Positions 46,890-59,512 of a DNA stretch of 64,000 nucleotides are shown in pieces (position 1 is the first letter of the stretch; every line of letters starts with the position of its first letter). The notes beneath the pieces are model-generated. The model had not been told where the DNA came from. It did not search any database and worked only from the letters and a program-made list of their open reading frames with translations. This DNA is from Ramlibacter humi (GTDB lineage: Bacteria > Pseudomonadota > Gammaproteobacteria > Burkholderiales > Burkholderiaceae_C). The stretch spans positions 434,001 to 498,000 of the forward strand of contig NZ_SMLK01000001.1 of the NCBI RefSeq assembly GCF_004681975.1, given 5' to 3'. The position numbers and the translations under genes were made by a program.

Positions 46890-47855
46890 ATGCTCCGCCT
46901 GGGCGACATCGTGGACTCGCTCGGTGGGCAGCTTCATGGCGACCGCGGCGCCGCCATCGAAGGGCTGGCGCCGCTCGAATCGGCCGGTCCTTCCCAGCTC
47001 AGCTTCCTGAGCAACCCCCGCTACCAGCAGCAGCTGGCCGCCTCGCGCGCCGGCTGCGTCATCGTCTCCCCGGCCCTGCAGGAAGCCGCGCTCGCCCGCG
47101 GCGCGGCCATCGTGGCGGACGACCCTTACCTCTACTACGCGCGCGTCACGCAGCTGTGGAAGGCGCGCCGGGCGCCGGCAGGCGCCGGCGGCATCCATGC
47201 CAGCGCGGTGGTGGACCCGGCGGCCCACGTCGACCCCACCGCCACCATAGGGCCGCTGTGCGTCGTCGAGCGCGGTGCGCGCATCGGCGCCGGCACCGTG
47301 CTCAAGTCGCGCGTCACCGTGGCCGAGGACTGCATCATCGGCGCCCGCTGCCTGCTGCACCCGGGCGTGGTCATCGGCGCCGACGGCTTCGGCTTCGCGC
47401 CCCGCCAGGGGGAGTGGGAAAAGATCGAGCAGCTGGGCGCGGTGCGCATCGGCGACGACGTGGAGATCGGCGCCAACACCTGCATCGACCGCGGTGCGCT
47501 GGCCGACACCCTCGTCGAGGACGGCGTGAAGATCGACAACCTGGTGCAGGTCGGGCACAACGTGCGCATCGGCCGCCACACGGCCATCGCGGGCTGCGCG
47601 GGCATCGCGGGCAGCGCCAGCATCGGCGCCTACTGCACCATCGGCGGCAGCGCGGGCATCCTGGGGCACCTGACGCTGGCCGACCGCGTGCACGTGTCGT
47701 CGTTCTCGCTGGTCACGCGGTCCATCCTCAAGCCCGGCCATTACACCGGCGTGTTTCCCATCGACGAGAATGCGGCCTGGGAGAAGAACGCCGCGTCGCT
47801 GAAGCAACTGCATGCGCTGCGCGACCGCGTGAGAGCCCTCGAGAAAAAATCATGA
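46890..47855 (+). CDS. lpxD: UDP-3-O-acyl-glucosamine N-acyltransferase
   Basis: 321 residues, slightly shorter than the E. coli enzyme (341). Uridine-binding N-terminal domain with [13 protein letters not shown], then left-handed beta-helix hexapeptide repeats ([20 protein letters not shown]) including the catalytic His in [13 protein letters not shown]. Third step of lipid A synthesis: transfers a 3-hydroxyacyl chain from ACP. ATGA overlap with fabZ. Confidence 0.96.
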   Translation: MLRLGDIVDSLGGQLHGDRGAAIEGLAPLESAGPSQLSFLSNPRYQQQLAASRAGCVIVSPALQEAALARGAAIVADDPYLYYARVTQLWKARRAPAGAGGIHASAVVDPAAHVDPTATIGPLCVVERGARIGAGTVLKSRVTVAEDCIIGARCLLHPGVVIGADGFGFAPRQGEWEKIEQLGAVRIGDDVEIGANTCIDRGALADTLVEDGVKIDNLVQVGHNVRIGRHTAIAGCAGIAGSASIGAYCTIGGSAGILGHLTLADRVHVSSFSLVTRSILKPGHYTGVFPIDENAAWEKNAASLKQLHALRDRVRALEKKS

Positions 47856-48295
47856 CGATGGACATCCACCAGATCCTCAAGCAGTTGCCGCACCGCTACC
47901 CCATCCTGCTGGTGGACCGCGTGCTGGACATCCAGCTGGGCAAGAGCATCCGCGCGATCAAGAACGTGACGATCAACGAGCCGTTCTTCACCGGCCACTT
48001 CCCGCACCGCCCGGTGATGCCGGGCGTGCTGATGCTGGAAGCCATGGCCCAGTCGGCCGCGCTGCTGTCCTTTGCCACCCAGGGCGTCACGCCCGACGAC
48101 AAGACCGTGTACTACTTTGCCGGCATCGACGCGGCCCGCTTCAAGCGGCCCGTGGAGCCGGGCGACCAGCTGGTCATGGACGTGCAGCTCGAGCGCGCCA
48201 AGGCCGGCATCTACAAGTTCAAGGGCGTCACGCGCGTGGGCGAGGACATCGCCTGCGAAGCGGAACTGATGTGCACGATGAGGACCGTCGCCTGA
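47852..48295 (+). CDS. fabZ: 3-hydroxyacyl-ACP dehydratase FabZ
   Basis: 147 residues. Hot-dog fold dehydratase; the catalytic His is in [20 protein letters not shown] and the Glu in the same helix. Shares the 3-hydroxyacyl-ACP pool with LpxA and LpxD, which flank it. Overlaps lpxD by ATGA and lpxA by one base (TGATG). Confidence 0.97.
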   Translation: MTMDIHQILKQLPHRYPILLVDRVLDIQLGKSIRAIKNVTINEPFFTGHFPHRPVMPGVLMLEAMAQSAALLSFATQGVTPDDKTVYYFAGIDAARFKRPVEPGDQLVMDVQLERAKAGIYKFKGVTRVGEDIACEAELMCTMRTVA

Positions 48296-49089
48296 TGGCG
48301 GGCATCCACCCGGCCGCCATCGTCGATCCCAAGGCGCAGATCGACGCCGGCGTCACGATCGGCCCGTTCAGCATCGTCGGCCCCGACGTGAAGATCGGCG
48401 CCGGCACCACGGTGGGCCCGCACACGGTGATCGAAGGCCGTACCACCATCGGCCACGACAACCGCATCTTCCAGTTCGTCTCGCTGGGCTCGGCCAACCA
48501 GGACAAGAAGTACCGCGGCGAACCGACGGAGCTGGTCATCGGCGACCGCAACGTCATCCGCGAATACAGCACTTACCAGGTGGGCACGGTGCAGGGCGGC
48601 GGCGTCACGCGGCTGGGCAACGACAACTGGATGATGGCCTACACCCACCTGGCGCACGACTGCCTGGTGGGCGACAACACCATCTTCGCCAACAACGCGC
48701 AGATCGCCGGCCACGTCGAGGTGGGCGACTTCGTGATCCTGGGCGCGTACACCTGCGTGCACCAGTTCGTGCGTATCGGCGCGCACGGCATGACGGCGAT
48801 GGGTTCGGTGCTGCTGGCCGAGCAGCCGCCTTTCGTCATGAGCGAAGGCAACCCGGCGCAGGCGCGCTCGATGAACTACGAAGGCCTGCGCCGCCGCGGC
48901 TTCTCGGCCGCGCGCGTGGCGGCGGTGAAAACCATGCACAAGGCGCTGTACCGCGAAGGCCTGACGCTGGAGCAAGCCACCCAGCGCATCCACGCGCTGG
49001 CGGCGGAAACGCCCGAAGCCGCGCCCGATGTGCAGCTGATGGCGGAGTTCCTCGCCCGCGTCTCGCCGCAGCGCGGCATCGTCCGCTGA
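48295..49089 (+). CDS. lpxA: UDP-N-acetylglucosamine O-acyltransferase
   Basis: 264 residues, first step of lipid A synthesis. Left-handed beta-helix: [36 protein letters not shown]; catalytic His in [16 protein letters not shown]; ruler/hydrophobic region [19 protein letters not shown]; helical C-terminus. Start is fixed by the TGATG overlap with fabZ; an upstream in-frame ATG at 48271 would overlap fabZ further. Confidence 0.97.
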   Translation: MAGIHPAAIVDPKAQIDAGVTIGPFSIVGPDVKIGAGTTVGPHTVIEGRTTIGHDNRIFQFVSLGSANQDKKYRGEPTELVIGDRNVIREYSTYQVGTVQGGGVTRLGNDNWMMAYTHLAHDCLVGDNTIFANNAQIAGHVEVGDFVILGAYTCVHQFVRIGAHGMTAMGSVLLAEQPPFVMSEGNPAQARSMNYEGLRRRGFSAARVAAVKTMHKALYREGLTLEQATQRIHALAAETPEAAPDVQLMAEFLARVSPQRGIVR

Positions 49090-49092
49090 CCC

Positions 49093-50235
49093 ATGGATCC
49101 CCGGGTAGCGCTGGCCGCGGGTGAGGCGTCCGGCGACCTGTTGGCGGGGCTGCTGCTGTCGGGCATGCGCCGGCGCTGGCCGGACCTTTCTTCCTTCGGC
49201 ATCGGCGGGCCGCAGATGGCCGCGCACGGCTTCCAGGCCTGGTGGCCGTACGAGAAGCTCGCGGTGCGCGGCTACGTCGAGGTGCTGCGGCACTACCCCG
49301 AGATCGTCGGCATCCGCCGCAAGCTGAAGGAAAGGCTGCTGCGCGAGAGGCCGCAGCTGTTCATCGGCGTGGATGCGCCGGACTTCAACCTCGACCTCGA
49401 AGCCGGCCTGCGCGCCGCGGGCATCCGCACCGTGCACTTCGTCTGCCCGGCCATCTGGGCCTGGCGGCCCGAGCGCATCGACAAGATCCGCCGTGCCTGC
49501 GACCACGTGCTGTGCATCTTCCCGTTCGAGCCCGAACTGCTGGCGCGCTCGGGCGTGCACGCCACCTACGTCGGCCATCCGCTGGCCGCCGTCATCCCGC
49601 TGGAGCCCGACCGCCTGGCGGCACGCGTGGCCATCGGCTTGCCGGCGGAAGCGGAGGTCGTCGCCATCCTGCCGGGCAGCCGGCGCGCCGAGGTCCAGCA
49701 CCTGGCGCGGCCGTTTTTCGAAGCGGCGCGGCTGCTGCGCGGCCAGCGCCCCGGCATCCGCTTCGTGGTGCCCGCGCTGCCGGCGCTCAAGCCCGCCATC
49801 CTGGCGGCGGCACGGCAGGCCGGGCTGGGCGAGGAGCTGCTGGTGCTGGACGGCCGTTCGCACGAGGCGCTGGCCGCCTGCGACCTGACGCTCATCGCCA
49901 GCGGCACGGCCACGCTGGAAGCGGCGCTGTTCAAGCGGCCGATGGTCATCGCCTACCGCATGAACGAACTGAGCTGGCGCATCACGCGGCGAAAGCAGCT
50001 GCAGCCCTGGGTGGGGCTGCCCAACATCCTGGCCGAGGAGTTTGTGGTGCCCGAGTTGCTGCAGCACGACGCGACCCCGCAAGCGCTGGCCACCTCCCTG
50101 TTGGAATGGCTCGCTTCGCCTGACAGAATGCAGGCGGTCCGGGAGAGGTTCACCGTGCTGCACCACCGGCTGCGGCGCGACACGGCGGCCCTGGCGACGG
50201 ACGCGATCGGAAAAGTCATCGCGAATGCGAGCTAA
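49093..50235 (+). CDS. lpxB: Lipid A disaccharide synthase
   Basis: 380 residues. GT-B-like glycosyltransferase joining UDP-diacylglucosamine and lipid X. N-terminal [31 protein letters not shown], the conserved [24 protein letters not shown] and [12 protein letters not shown]. Three bases after lpxA. Its last eleven bases overlap the rnhB start. Confidence 0.96.
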   Translation: MDPRVALAAGEASGDLLAGLLLSGMRRRWPDLSSFGIGGPQMAAHGFQAWWPYEKLAVRGYVEVLRHYPEIVGIRRKLKERLLRERPQLFIGVDAPDFNLDLEAGLRAAGIRTVHFVCPAIWAWRPERIDKIRRACDHVLCIFPFEPELLARSGVHATYVGHPLAAVIPLEPDRLAARVAIGLPAEAEVVAILPGSRRAEVQHLARPFFEAARLLRGQRPGIRFVVPALPALKPAILAAARQAGLGEELLVLDGRSHEALAACDLTLIASGTATLEAALFKRPMVIAYRMNELSWRITRRKQLQPWVGLPNILAEEFVVPELLQHDATPQALATSLLEWLASPDRMQAVRERFTVLHHRLRRDTAALATDAIGKVIANAS

Positions 50236-50887
50236 GAAATTGACGAAGGGCGAGCAGGCTCGCCTGGCATGGGACCCGGCCGGCCTGATGGCGGGCGTGG
50301 ACGAGGCGGGCCGCGGCCCGCTGGCGGGGCCGGTGGTGGCCGCCGCCGTCATCCTGGACGACGGCAAGCGCATCCGCGGCCTGGCCGATTCCAAGGTGCT
50401 GACGGCGCTGACGCGCGAGCGCCTGTACGACCAGATCATGGACAAGGCGCTGTGCTGCTCGGTCGCCGAGGCCAGCGTCGCCGAGATCGACGAGCTGAAC
50501 ATCTACCACGCCACCATGCTGGCGATGAAGCGCGCCGTGGAGGGCCTTCGCCTGAAGCCGGTCAAGGTGCTGGTGGACGGCAACGCGCTCCCCCGCATCG
50601 AGGTGCTCGCCGAAGCCATCGTCGGCGGCGACGCCAAGGTGAAGTCCATCTCCGCGGCCTCCATCCTGGCCAAGGTGCACCGCGACCGCCTGCTGGCGAA
50701 GCTGCACGACGAATACCCGCAGTACGGTTTCGCCTCGCACAAGGGCTACAGCACGCCCGAGCATCTGGCGGCGCTGCGCGCGCACGGTGCCTGCGTGCAC
50801 CACCGCAAGTTCTTCGCGCCGGTCGCGGCGACGTTCACGCCCGCCGGCGCGCAGCCGGCCGTGACGATCCAGGTCACCGTGCAGTGA
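50225..50887 (+). CDS. rnhB: Ribonuclease HII
   Basis: 220 residues. Cuts RNA in RNA-DNA hybrids, including single ribonucleotides. Catalytic acidic residues in [19 protein letters not shown] (Asp26, Glu27) and [26 protein letters not shown] is the C-terminal signature. The ATG at 50225 lies inside lpxB (11-base overlap). GTGA overlap with the next gene. Confidence 0.95.
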   Translation: MRAKKLTKGEQARLAWDPAGLMAGVDEAGRGPLAGPVVAAAVILDDGKRIRGLADSKVLTALTRERLYDQIMDKALCCSVAEASVAEIDELNIYHATMLAMKRAVEGLRLKPVKVLVDGNALPRIEVLAEAIVGGDAKVKSISAASILAKVHRDRLLAKLHDEYPQYGFASHKGYSTPEHLAALRAHGACVHHRKFFAPVAATFTPAGAQPAVTIQVTVQ

Positions 50888-51648
50888 CGGAAGCCGCGCC
50901 CGCGGTCATCCGCTCCACCGACAACCCGCAGTTCCGCTCGCTGCGCTTGCTGGCGCAGGACAACACCGCCTGGCGCAAGCAGGGCCGCGTGTGGCTGGAA
51001 GGCGACCACCTCGCGCGCGCGGCGCTGGCGCGCGGCGTGCGGCCGCTGCTGGCGGTGTACGCCGAGTCGTGCCGCGAAAGGCTGGACTCGCCGGCACGCG
51101 TGCTGGTGCTGGCCGATCCGCTGTTTCGCGCGCTCAGCGGCCTGGAGTCGCCGGCCGCCATGGCGTTCGTCATCCCGGTGCCCGAGCCGCGCGCCGTCGA
51201 CGCGCATGCGCCCACCGTGGTGCTGGACCGCGTGCAGGACGCCGGCAACGTGGGCGCCATCCTGCGCAGCGCGGCCGCCTTCGGTTTCACGCAGGTGGTC
51301 GCGCTCAAGGGCTCGGCTTCGCTGTGGTCGCCCAAGGTCGTGCGCGCCGGCATGGGGGCGCACTTCGCGCTGGCGCTGCACGACGCGGCCCTGCCCGAGG
51401 CGCTGGATTCGCTGAAGGTGCCGCTGCTGGCCACCAGCTCGCATGCCGGCGATCTGCTCCATCGCGCCGCGCTGCCCTGGCCCTGCGCGTGGCTGCTGGG
51501 CCATGAAGGGCAGGGCGTGTCGCCGGACGTGGCGGCACGCGCGGCGATGTCGGTGCGCATCGCGCAGCCCGGCGGCGAGGAGTCGCTGAACGTGGCCGCC
51601 GCCGCCGCCATCTGCCTGCACGCCAGCGCCGCCGCGCGCGCGGGCTGA
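50884..51648 (+). CDS. TrmH/SpoU-family RNA 2'-O-methyltransferase
   Basis: 254 residues, GTG start in the rnhB stop. SPOUT fold: substrate-binding N-terminal domain ([19 protein letters not shown] ... [16 protein letters not shown]) and the three knotted motifs [33 protein letters not shown] and [18 protein letters not shown] with the catalytic Asn/Glu. Probably a 23S rRNA or tRNA ribose methylase; the sequence does not separate RlmB from its relatives. Last gene of the rpsB-lpxB run. Confidence 0.93.
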   Translation: MTEAAPAVIRSTDNPQFRSLRLLAQDNTAWRKQGRVWLEGDHLARAALARGVRPLLAVYAESCRERLDSPARVLVLADPLFRALSGLESPAAMAFVIPVPEPRAVDAHAPTVVLDRVQDAGNVGAILRSAAAFGFTQVVALKGSASLWSPKVVRAGMGAHFALALHDAALPEALDSLKVPLLATSSHAGDLLHRAALPWPCAWLLGHEGQGVSPDVAARAAMSVRIAQPGGEESLNVAAAAAICLHASAAARAG

Positions 51649-51685
51649 TTGCCCCCGCGGCGGCGGGAACGCTTCGGTGGCGGGC

Positions 51686-51691
51686 TATAAT
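51686..51691 (+). promoter_or_regulatory. carA -10 element (consensus TATAAT)
   Basis: A perfect TATAAT in GC-rich DNA; start expected near 51698, giving a ~118-base leader to carA. No TTGACA-like -35 is seen, suggesting dependence on an activator or weak basal strength. Confidence 0.6.
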
Positions 51692-51705
51692 CAGAGGCTT
51701 TCCCG

Positions 51706-51794
51706 CAAACCCGTACGCCTAGCGCAGCCCCAGCTCCTCCCCTGAACAAAAGCAACACCGGACGGTAGTTTGTCCGGCTGTGGTTTGGGCGTAC
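51706..51794 (+). promoter_or_regulatory. Structured carA leader with alternative helices
   Basis: Three pairings are visible: hairpin CCGGAC (51758-51763)/GTCCGG (51772-51777); GTACGCC (51713-51719)/GGCGTAC (51788-51794); and CAAACC (51706-51711)/GGTTTG (51782-51787). The last two cross and exclude each other in nested form. The right arm ends ten bases before the ribosome site GGAGA. A regulatory switch is inference. Confidence 0.4.
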
Positions 51795-51815
51795 CCGCAC
51801 CTACCGGAGAACCCA

Positions 51816-52982
51816 GTGCTTTTGTCCCAGCAGCGAGCCCTCCCTCCCGCCCTCCTGGCGCTCGCAGACGGCACGGTCTTTCCTGGCACTTCGATCGGCG
51901 CCGCAGGCACCACGACCGGCGAGGTCGTGTTCAACACCGCGATCACCGGCTACCAGGAAATCCTCACCGACCCCAGCTACGCGCAGCAGATCGTCACGCT
52001 GACGTATCCGCACATCGGCAACTATGGCGTCAACGAAGAGGACGTCGAGGCGGCCAAGGTCTACGCGGCCGGCCTCATCATCCGCGACCTGCCGCTGGTC
52101 GCTTCCAACTTCCGCAGCCACCTCACGCTGACCGAGTACCTGCAGCGCGAGAACACGGTCGGCATCGCCGACATCGACACGCGCAAGCTCACGCGCATCC
52201 TGCGCACCAAGGGCGCGCAGAGCGGCTGCCTCGTCGGCCTGAAGCCCGGCGAGGAGATCGCGCCCGGGCTGATCGAGCGCGCCGTCGCCGAAGCCCGCAA
52301 GGCGCCCGCGATGAACGGGCTGGACCTGGCCAAGGTCGTGTCGGTCGACAAGGACTACGGCTGGGACCAGACCGAGTGGCAGCTGGGCGCCGGCTACGGC
52401 CATCTCGACCAGCCGAAGTACCACGTCGTGGCGTTCGACTACGGCGTGAAGAAGAACATCCTGCGCATGCTGGCCGAGCGCGGCTGCAAGGTCACCGTGG
52501 TGCCGGCGCAGACGCCCGCGGCCGAAGTGAAGAAGCTCAAGCCCGACGGCGTGTTCCTCTCCAACGGCCCCGGCGATCCGGAGCCTTGCGACTACGCCAT
52601 CGCGGCGACGAAGGAACTGATCGAGGACGGCTACCCGACGTTCGGCATCTGCCTGGGCCACCAGATCATGGCGCTGGCTTCGGGTGCGAAGACCTTCAAG
52701 ATGAAGTTCGGCCACCACGGCGCCAATCACCCGGTGAAGGACCTGGACAACGGCCGCGTTTCGATCACCAGCCAGAACCACGGCTTCGCGGTGGACGAGA
52801 AGACGCTGCCCGCGAACATGCGCGCCACGCACGTCAGCCTGTTCGACGGCACGCTGCAGGGCCTGGAGCGCACCGACAAGCCCGCGTTCTGCTTCCAGGG
52901 CCACCCGGAAGCTTCGCCCGGCCCGCACGACATCGGCTACCTGTTCGACAAGTTCACCGGCCTGATGGACCAGAAGAAGTAA
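51816..52982 (+). CDS. carA: Carbamoyl-phosphate synthase small subunit
   Basis: 388 residues, GTG start with GGAGA 6 bases upstream; an in-frame GTG at 51780 would add 12 residues with no ribosome site. Releases ammonia from glutamine for CarB. N-terminal domain [20 protein letters not shown] and the class I glutaminase with nucleophile Cys279 in [12 protein letters not shown] and the His/Glu pair in [13 protein letters not shown]. Four bases before carB. Confidence 0.98.
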   Translation: MLLSQQRALPPALLALADGTVFPGTSIGAAGTTTGEVVFNTAITGYQEILTDPSYAQQIVTLTYPHIGNYGVNEEDVEAAKVYAAGLIIRDLPLVASNFRSHLTLTEYLQRENTVGIADIDTRKLTRILRTKGAQSGCLVGLKPGEEIAPGLIERAVAEARKAPAMNGLDLAKVVSVDKDYGWDQTEWQLGAGYGHLDQPKYHVVAFDYGVKKNILRMLAERGCKVTVVPAQTPAAEVKKLKPDGVFLSNGPGDPEPCDYAIAATKELIEDGYPTFGICLGHQIMALASGAKTFKMKFGHHGANHPVKDLDNGRVSITSQNHGFAVDEKTLPANMRATHVSLFDGTLQGLERTDKPAFCFQGHPEASPGPHDIGYLFDKFTGLMDQKK

Positions 52983-52985
52983 GCC

Positions 52986-56237
<3,252 letters not shown>

Positions 56238-56242
56238 CGCCA

Positions 56243-57136
56243 ATGACCGACCCCGTCCTCGTGCTGCAGCTGTGTGAATGGGCAGGTGCCGTGCACGAGG
56301 CCGGCTGGGCGGCGGCGGTCGAAGCCGGGCGGGTGCTGTACTTCCCCCGGCTCGCGTTCGAGCTCGGCGCCGGCGAGCGGCAGCTGCTGGCGCCGCAATT
56401 GCTCGCGCAGGGCGTGCGCAACATCAGCCTGGATGCGGCCGGGCAGCTCAAGGGAGCGGCCGGCGGCCCCGAAGTCGAGACGAAGGTCAAGGGCATGCTG
56501 CGGCGTTTCGCGCAGGACGCGCGGTCGCTCGTGCGCGGCCTTTTTCCCGCCTATGACCCCGCGCTGCGCGCGGCGCCGACCAGCCTGCGTCCGGCGGAAG
56601 TGGCGACGCGCGAGCAGTCGGTGCGCGCGGACGACCGCCGCCTGCACGTCGATGCGTTCCCCAGCCGTCCCAATCGCGGCGAGCGCATCCTGCGCGTGTT
56701 CACCAACATCAACCCGGACGGGCAGCCGCGCGTGTGGCGGGTCGGCGAGCCGTTCGAGGACCTGGCGCGCCATTACCTGCCGCAGCTGCCGGCGTACCGG
56801 CCGTGGCAGGCGGCGCTGCTGAACCGGTTGAAGGTCACGAAATCGCTGCGCAGCGAGTACGACCACCTGATGCTGCAACTGCACGACCGCATGAAGGCCG
56901 ACGAGCGCTACCAGCGCGAAGCGCCGCAGGCCACCGTGCAATTCGCCGCCGGCGCCACCTGGGTCTGCTTCTCCGACCACACCCTGCATGCCGCCATGTC
57001 GGGCCAGTACATGCTGGAGCAGACGTTCCACCTGCCCGTGGCGGCGCAGTACGACCCGGCCGCCAGCCCGCTCGCCATCCTCACGCGCCTGGCCGGCCGG
57101 CCGCTGAAGGGCGCGCCACTGCCCGTGCGGGCCTGA
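56243..57136 (+). CDS. kdoO: Kdo 3-hydroxylase (Fe(II)/2-oxoglutarate dioxygenase)
   Basis: 297 residues. Matches the Kdo-hydroxylase family that converts the outer Kdo of lipopolysaccharide to Ko in Burkholderia, Yersinia and relatives. Metal ligands are visible as His135-x-Asp137 (LHVDAFPSRPNRGERILRV) and a distal His246 in WVCFSDHTLHAAMSG; VFTNINPDGQPRVWRVGEPF is a family stretch. No signal peptide, consistent with action at the cytoplasmic face. Placed between carB and greA, away from the lpx genes but only 6 kb downstream of lpxB. Likely co-transcribed with carAB (5-base gap). Confidence 0.82.
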   Translation: MTDPVLVLQLCEWAGAVHEAGWAAAVEAGRVLYFPRLAFELGAGERQLLAPQLLAQGVRNISLDAAGQLKGAAGGPEVETKVKGMLRRFAQDARSLVRGLFPAYDPALRAAPTSLRPAEVATREQSVRADDRRLHVDAFPSRPNRGERILRVFTNINPDGQPRVWRVGEPFEDLARHYLPQLPAYRPWQAALLNRLKVTKSLRSEYDHLMLQLHDRMKADERYQREAPQATVQFAAGATWVCFSDHTLHAAMSGQYMLEQTFHLPVAAQYDPAASPLAILTRLAGRPLKGAPLPVRA

Positions 57137-57161
57137 GACTTCGCCGCCGGGCGCAGTTCGG

Positions 57162-57167
57162 TATCAT
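57162..57167 (+). promoter_or_regulatory. Candidate greA promoter -10 (TATCAT)
   Basis: TATCAT lies 18 bases after the kdoO coding region begins its 3' gap and 13 bases before the leader hairpin. Initiation near 57174 would give a ~40-45 base RNA if the hairpin terminates. The -35 (TTCGCC, 57140) is weak. Confidence 0.4.
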
Positions 57168-57179
57168 TGCCCCTGAAAC

Positions 57180-57220
57180 ACCGCCGGTCGGCAACGTCCG
57201 GCGGTTTTGCTTTTGCTTTT
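57180..57220 (+). terminator. Terminator/attenuator in the greA leader
   Basis: ACCGCCGG (57180-57187), 10-base loop, CCGGCGGT (57198-57205), a perfect 8-bp stem, then TTTGCTTTTGCTTTT. It ends the carAB-kdoO transcript and, lying downstream of a possible greA promoter, could also attenuate greA as the GraL terminator does in E. coli. Confidence 0.8.
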
Positions 57221-57236
57221 GAGGACGAACAGAGAC

Positions 57237-57713
57237 ATGGCCACCATCCCCATCACCAAGCGCGGCGCCGAGAAGCTGAAGGCCGAGCTGCACGAGCTGA
57301 AGACCGTGCAGCGGCCCTGGGTGATCAATGCCATCGCCGAGGCGCGGGCGCAGGGTGACCTCTCGGAGAACGCCGAGTACGACGCCGCCAAGGACCGCCA
57401 GGGCTTCATCGAAGGCCGCATCCGCGAGCTGGAAGGCAAGCTGGCGGCCGCGCAGGTCATCGACCCGTCGCGGCTGGACGCCGGCGGCAAGGTGGTGTTC
57501 GGCGCCACGGTCGAGCTGGAGGAAGAGGACTCCGGCGAGAAGGTGAAGTACCAGATCGTCGGCGAGGACGAAGCCGACCTGAAGGACGGCCTGATCAACA
57601 TCTCCAGCCCGATCGCCCGCGCGCTGATCGGCAAGGAGGAGGGCGACACCGCCGAGGTGCAGGCGCCCGGCGGCCTCAAGCGCTACGAAATCGTCGCCGT
57701 CCACTACCTCTGA
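57237..57713 (+). CDS. greA: Transcript cleavage factor GreA
   Basis: 158 residues. Rescues backtracked RNA polymerase by stimulating transcript cleavage. N-terminal coiled coil with the acidic tip [15 protein letters not shown] (Asp/Glu at the tip) and the C-terminal FKBP-like domain ending [13 protein letters not shown] 57237 with AGGAC upstream; longer in-frame starts run into the terminator. Five bases before the DUF4149 gene. Confidence 0.98.
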   Translation: MATIPITKRGAEKLKAELHELKTVQRPWVINAIAEARAQGDLSENAEYDAAKDRQGFIEGRIRELEGKLAAAQVIDPSRLDAGGKVVFGATVELEEEDSGEKVKYQIVGEDEADLKDGLINISSPIARALIGKEEGDTAEVQAPGGLKRYEIVAVHYL

Positions 57714-57718
57714 AGCCC

Positions 57719-58150
57719 ATGGCCTGGCGACAGCGCCTTCCGGTGCTCGCGGCGGCCCTGTGGTGGGGCGGCCTCACCGCCATCGGCGGCATTGCCGTTC
57801 CCCTGCTTTTCGCCACGCTGCCCACACCCGCACAGGCGGGACAGGTGGCGGCCCGGCTGTTTTCGGCGCTGACCTGGATCGGCCTCGGCTGCGGGCTGGT
57901 GATGCTGGTGGCTTCGCGCGAGAGGGGCGAGGCGCCGCGCATGGACTGGGCCCGTGGCGCGCTGGTGTTCGTGCTGGCCGGCATGCTGCTGGCCCTGCTG
58001 TCGGAGTTCGCCGTCGCGCCGCGCATCGTGGCGCGCGAGAACCTTCGGCTGTGGCACGGCGTGGGCAGCGCGCTGTTCGGGCTGCAGTGGGTCTGCGCGC
58101 TGGTGGCGCTGTGGAAGGCGGTGGGCGCCGCCGGCCGCCCGGCGGATTAG
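57719..58150 (+). CDS. DUF4149 membrane protein
   Basis: 143 residues, four predicted membrane helices (~7-30, 48-65, 78-98, 112-132). The first helix [20 protein letters not shown] and the GxxF/W-rich fourth ([20 protein letters not shown]) fit the DUF4149/TMEM205-like family, whose function is unknown. It is regularly found after greA in Burkholderiales. Its stop overlaps the stop of the convergent yhbY by four bases. Confidence 0.85.
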   Translation: MAWRQRLPVLAAALWWGGLTAIGGIAVPLLFATLPTPAQAGQVAARLFSALTWIGLGCGLVMLVASRERGEAPRMDWARGALVFVLAGMLLALLSEFAVAPRIVARENLRLWHGVGSALFGLQWVCALVALWKAVGAAGRPAD

Positions 58151-58620
58151 TCCAGCCGGCCCTTCTTCACCGATTTCTGCTTGGGCTTGGCCCGCTTCAC
58201 CTGCCCGCCGGGCGTGAGGCGCTGGTTGCCCAGCACGCGCAGGGTCTTCACTTCCGGCCGCTGGCCGCCGCGCTTGCTGTACTTCAGCACCTTGAAGTCG
58301 CGCGGGCCGGGCTTGCGGTCTTCGTCGACCGCCTTGTCCTTCTTGGGCTTGGGCCGCCACAGCACCAGCAGCTTGCCGATGTGCTGGATGGGCGCGGCGC
58401 CCAGCTGGTCGGCCAGCTGCTCGTACATGGCCTGGCGCGCTTCGCGGTCGTCGCCCAGGACCCGTACCTTGATCAGGCCGTGCGCGTTCAGCGCCGCGTC
58501 GGTTTCCTTGACGATGGCCGGCGTCAGGCCGTCGTTGCCGATCATCACCACCGGATCGAGGTGGTGGGCTTCGGCGCGATGCGCCTTTCGTTCGGCGATG
58601 GTGAGGATCAGGGCAGGCAT
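58147..58620 (-). CDS. yhbY: YhbY-type CRM-domain RNA-binding protein
   Basis: 157 residues. The CRM domain (~1-95) has [40 protein letters not shown] and the [15 protein letters not shown] strand; E. coli YhbY binds pre-50S particles. The C-terminal ~60 residues are a basic Lys/Arg/Pro-rich extension absent from the ~97-residue E. coli protein, presumably a further RNA contact. Divergent from rlmE with only 36 bases between starts; the same pair is adjacent in E. coli. Confidence 0.93.
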   Translation of the reverse strand: MPALILTIAERKAHRAEAHHLDPVVMIGNDGLTPAIVKETDAALNAHGLIKVRVLGDDREARQAMYEQLADQLGAAPIQHIGKLLVLWRPKPKKDKAVDEDRKPGPRDFKVLKYSKRGGQRPEVKTLRVLGNQRLTPGGQVKRAKPKQKSVKKGRLD

Positions 58621-58656
58621 GGGGCGCGTATTATCCCCGCCCGCAGGAAGGAACCC

Positions 58657-59319
58657 GTGAAGGTCAAGACCAAGAGCAAGAAGGTGAACAAGGCATGGCT
58701 GAACGACCATGTCAACGACCCGTGGGTGAAGCTCGCCCAGAAGGAGGGCTTTCGCGCCCGCGCCGCCTACAAGCTCAAGGAGATCGACGAGACCTTCGGG
58801 CTGATCAAGCCGGGCCAGCTGGTGGTGGACCTGGGGTCGGCGCCGGGGGCCTGGAGCCAGTACGTGCGCCGCAAGCTGTCACCGCAGGGCGCGGCCGTCG
58901 GCGAGCTGGACGGCACCATCGTGGCGCTGGACATCCTGCCGATGGAGCCGGTGGAAGGCGTCACCTTCCTGCAAGGCGATTTCCGCGAAGACGCGGTGCT
59001 GGCGCGGCTGGCGGAGGCGGTGGCGGGCCGCAAGGCCGACACGGTGGTGTCGGACATGGCGCCCAACCTGTCGGGCATCGAGTCGGCGGACGCCGCCCGC
59101 ATCAGCCACCTGGTCGAACTGGCGGTGGATTTCTCCCGCGCCCACCTGAAACCCGACGGCGCGCTGGTGGTGAAGGTCTTCCATGGCAGCGGCTACAGCC
59201 AGCTGGCCAAACTTTTCAAGGAAACCTTTCGCGTCGTGAAGGCTCACAAGCCCAAGGCCTCTCGTGACCGCTCCTCGGAAACTTTCCTGGTGGGCATCGG
59301 CCTGAAGAAGCCGGCCTGA
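58657..59319 (+). CDS. rlmE: 23S rRNA 2'-O-methyltransferase RlmE (FtsJ/RrmJ)
   Basis: 220 residues, GTG start with AGGAAGGA upstream. Methylates U2552 of 23S rRNA, a late step in 50S assembly. [20 protein letters not shown] with the first catalytic Lys, SAM-binding [24 protein letters not shown] with Asp, and [11 protein letters not shown] with the second Lys: the K-D-K-E tetrad of the family. Followed by a GC hairpin and then ftsH. Confidence 0.97.
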   Translation: MKVKTKSKKVNKAWLNDHVNDPWVKLAQKEGFRARAAYKLKEIDETFGLIKPGQLVVDLGSAPGAWSQYVRRKLSPQGAAVGELDGTIVALDILPMEPVEGVTFLQGDFREDAVLARLAEAVAGRKADTVVSDMAPNLSGIESADAARISHLVELAVDFSRAHLKPDGALVVKVFHGSGYSQLAKLFKETFRVVKAHKPKASRDRSSETFLVGIGLKKPA

Positions 59320-59353
59320 AGGGGTTTCTCCTCTCACCGCCGCAGGCTTTTTC

Positions 59354-59374
59354 CCCGCGCCCCCGCGGGCTTTT
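59354..59374 (+). terminator. Probable rlmE terminator
   Basis: CCCGCG (59354-59359), loop CCCC, CGCGGG (59364-59369), then CTTTT. Short stem and weak T-run, but it lies 35 bases after the rlmE stop in a 193-base gap. Confidence 0.5.
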
Positions 59375-59437
59375 CACCGGCTACGGGTCGTCACCCTTTG
59401 CCTATGGTTTCCGTAGCCTTTTTGCATCATTCCACGA

Positions 59438-59458
59438 CTTGAAACCCCTAGAATGGGG
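59438..59458 (+). promoter_or_regulatory. ftsH promoter region with heat-shock-like CTTGAAA
   Basis: CTTGAAA (59438-59444) matches the sigma-32 -35, but CCCCAT is not found at the right distance; instead TAGAAT (59449-59454), flanked by CCCC and GGGG, gives a housekeeping -10 with start near 59461. ftsH is heat-induced in E. coli, so dual control is possible. Confidence 0.4.
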
Positions 59459-59512
59459 CGCAATTGGATCAGGTGACCGCCTGCGTGCGGTCCGGTTTCC
59501 CCGGAGTCTGAG

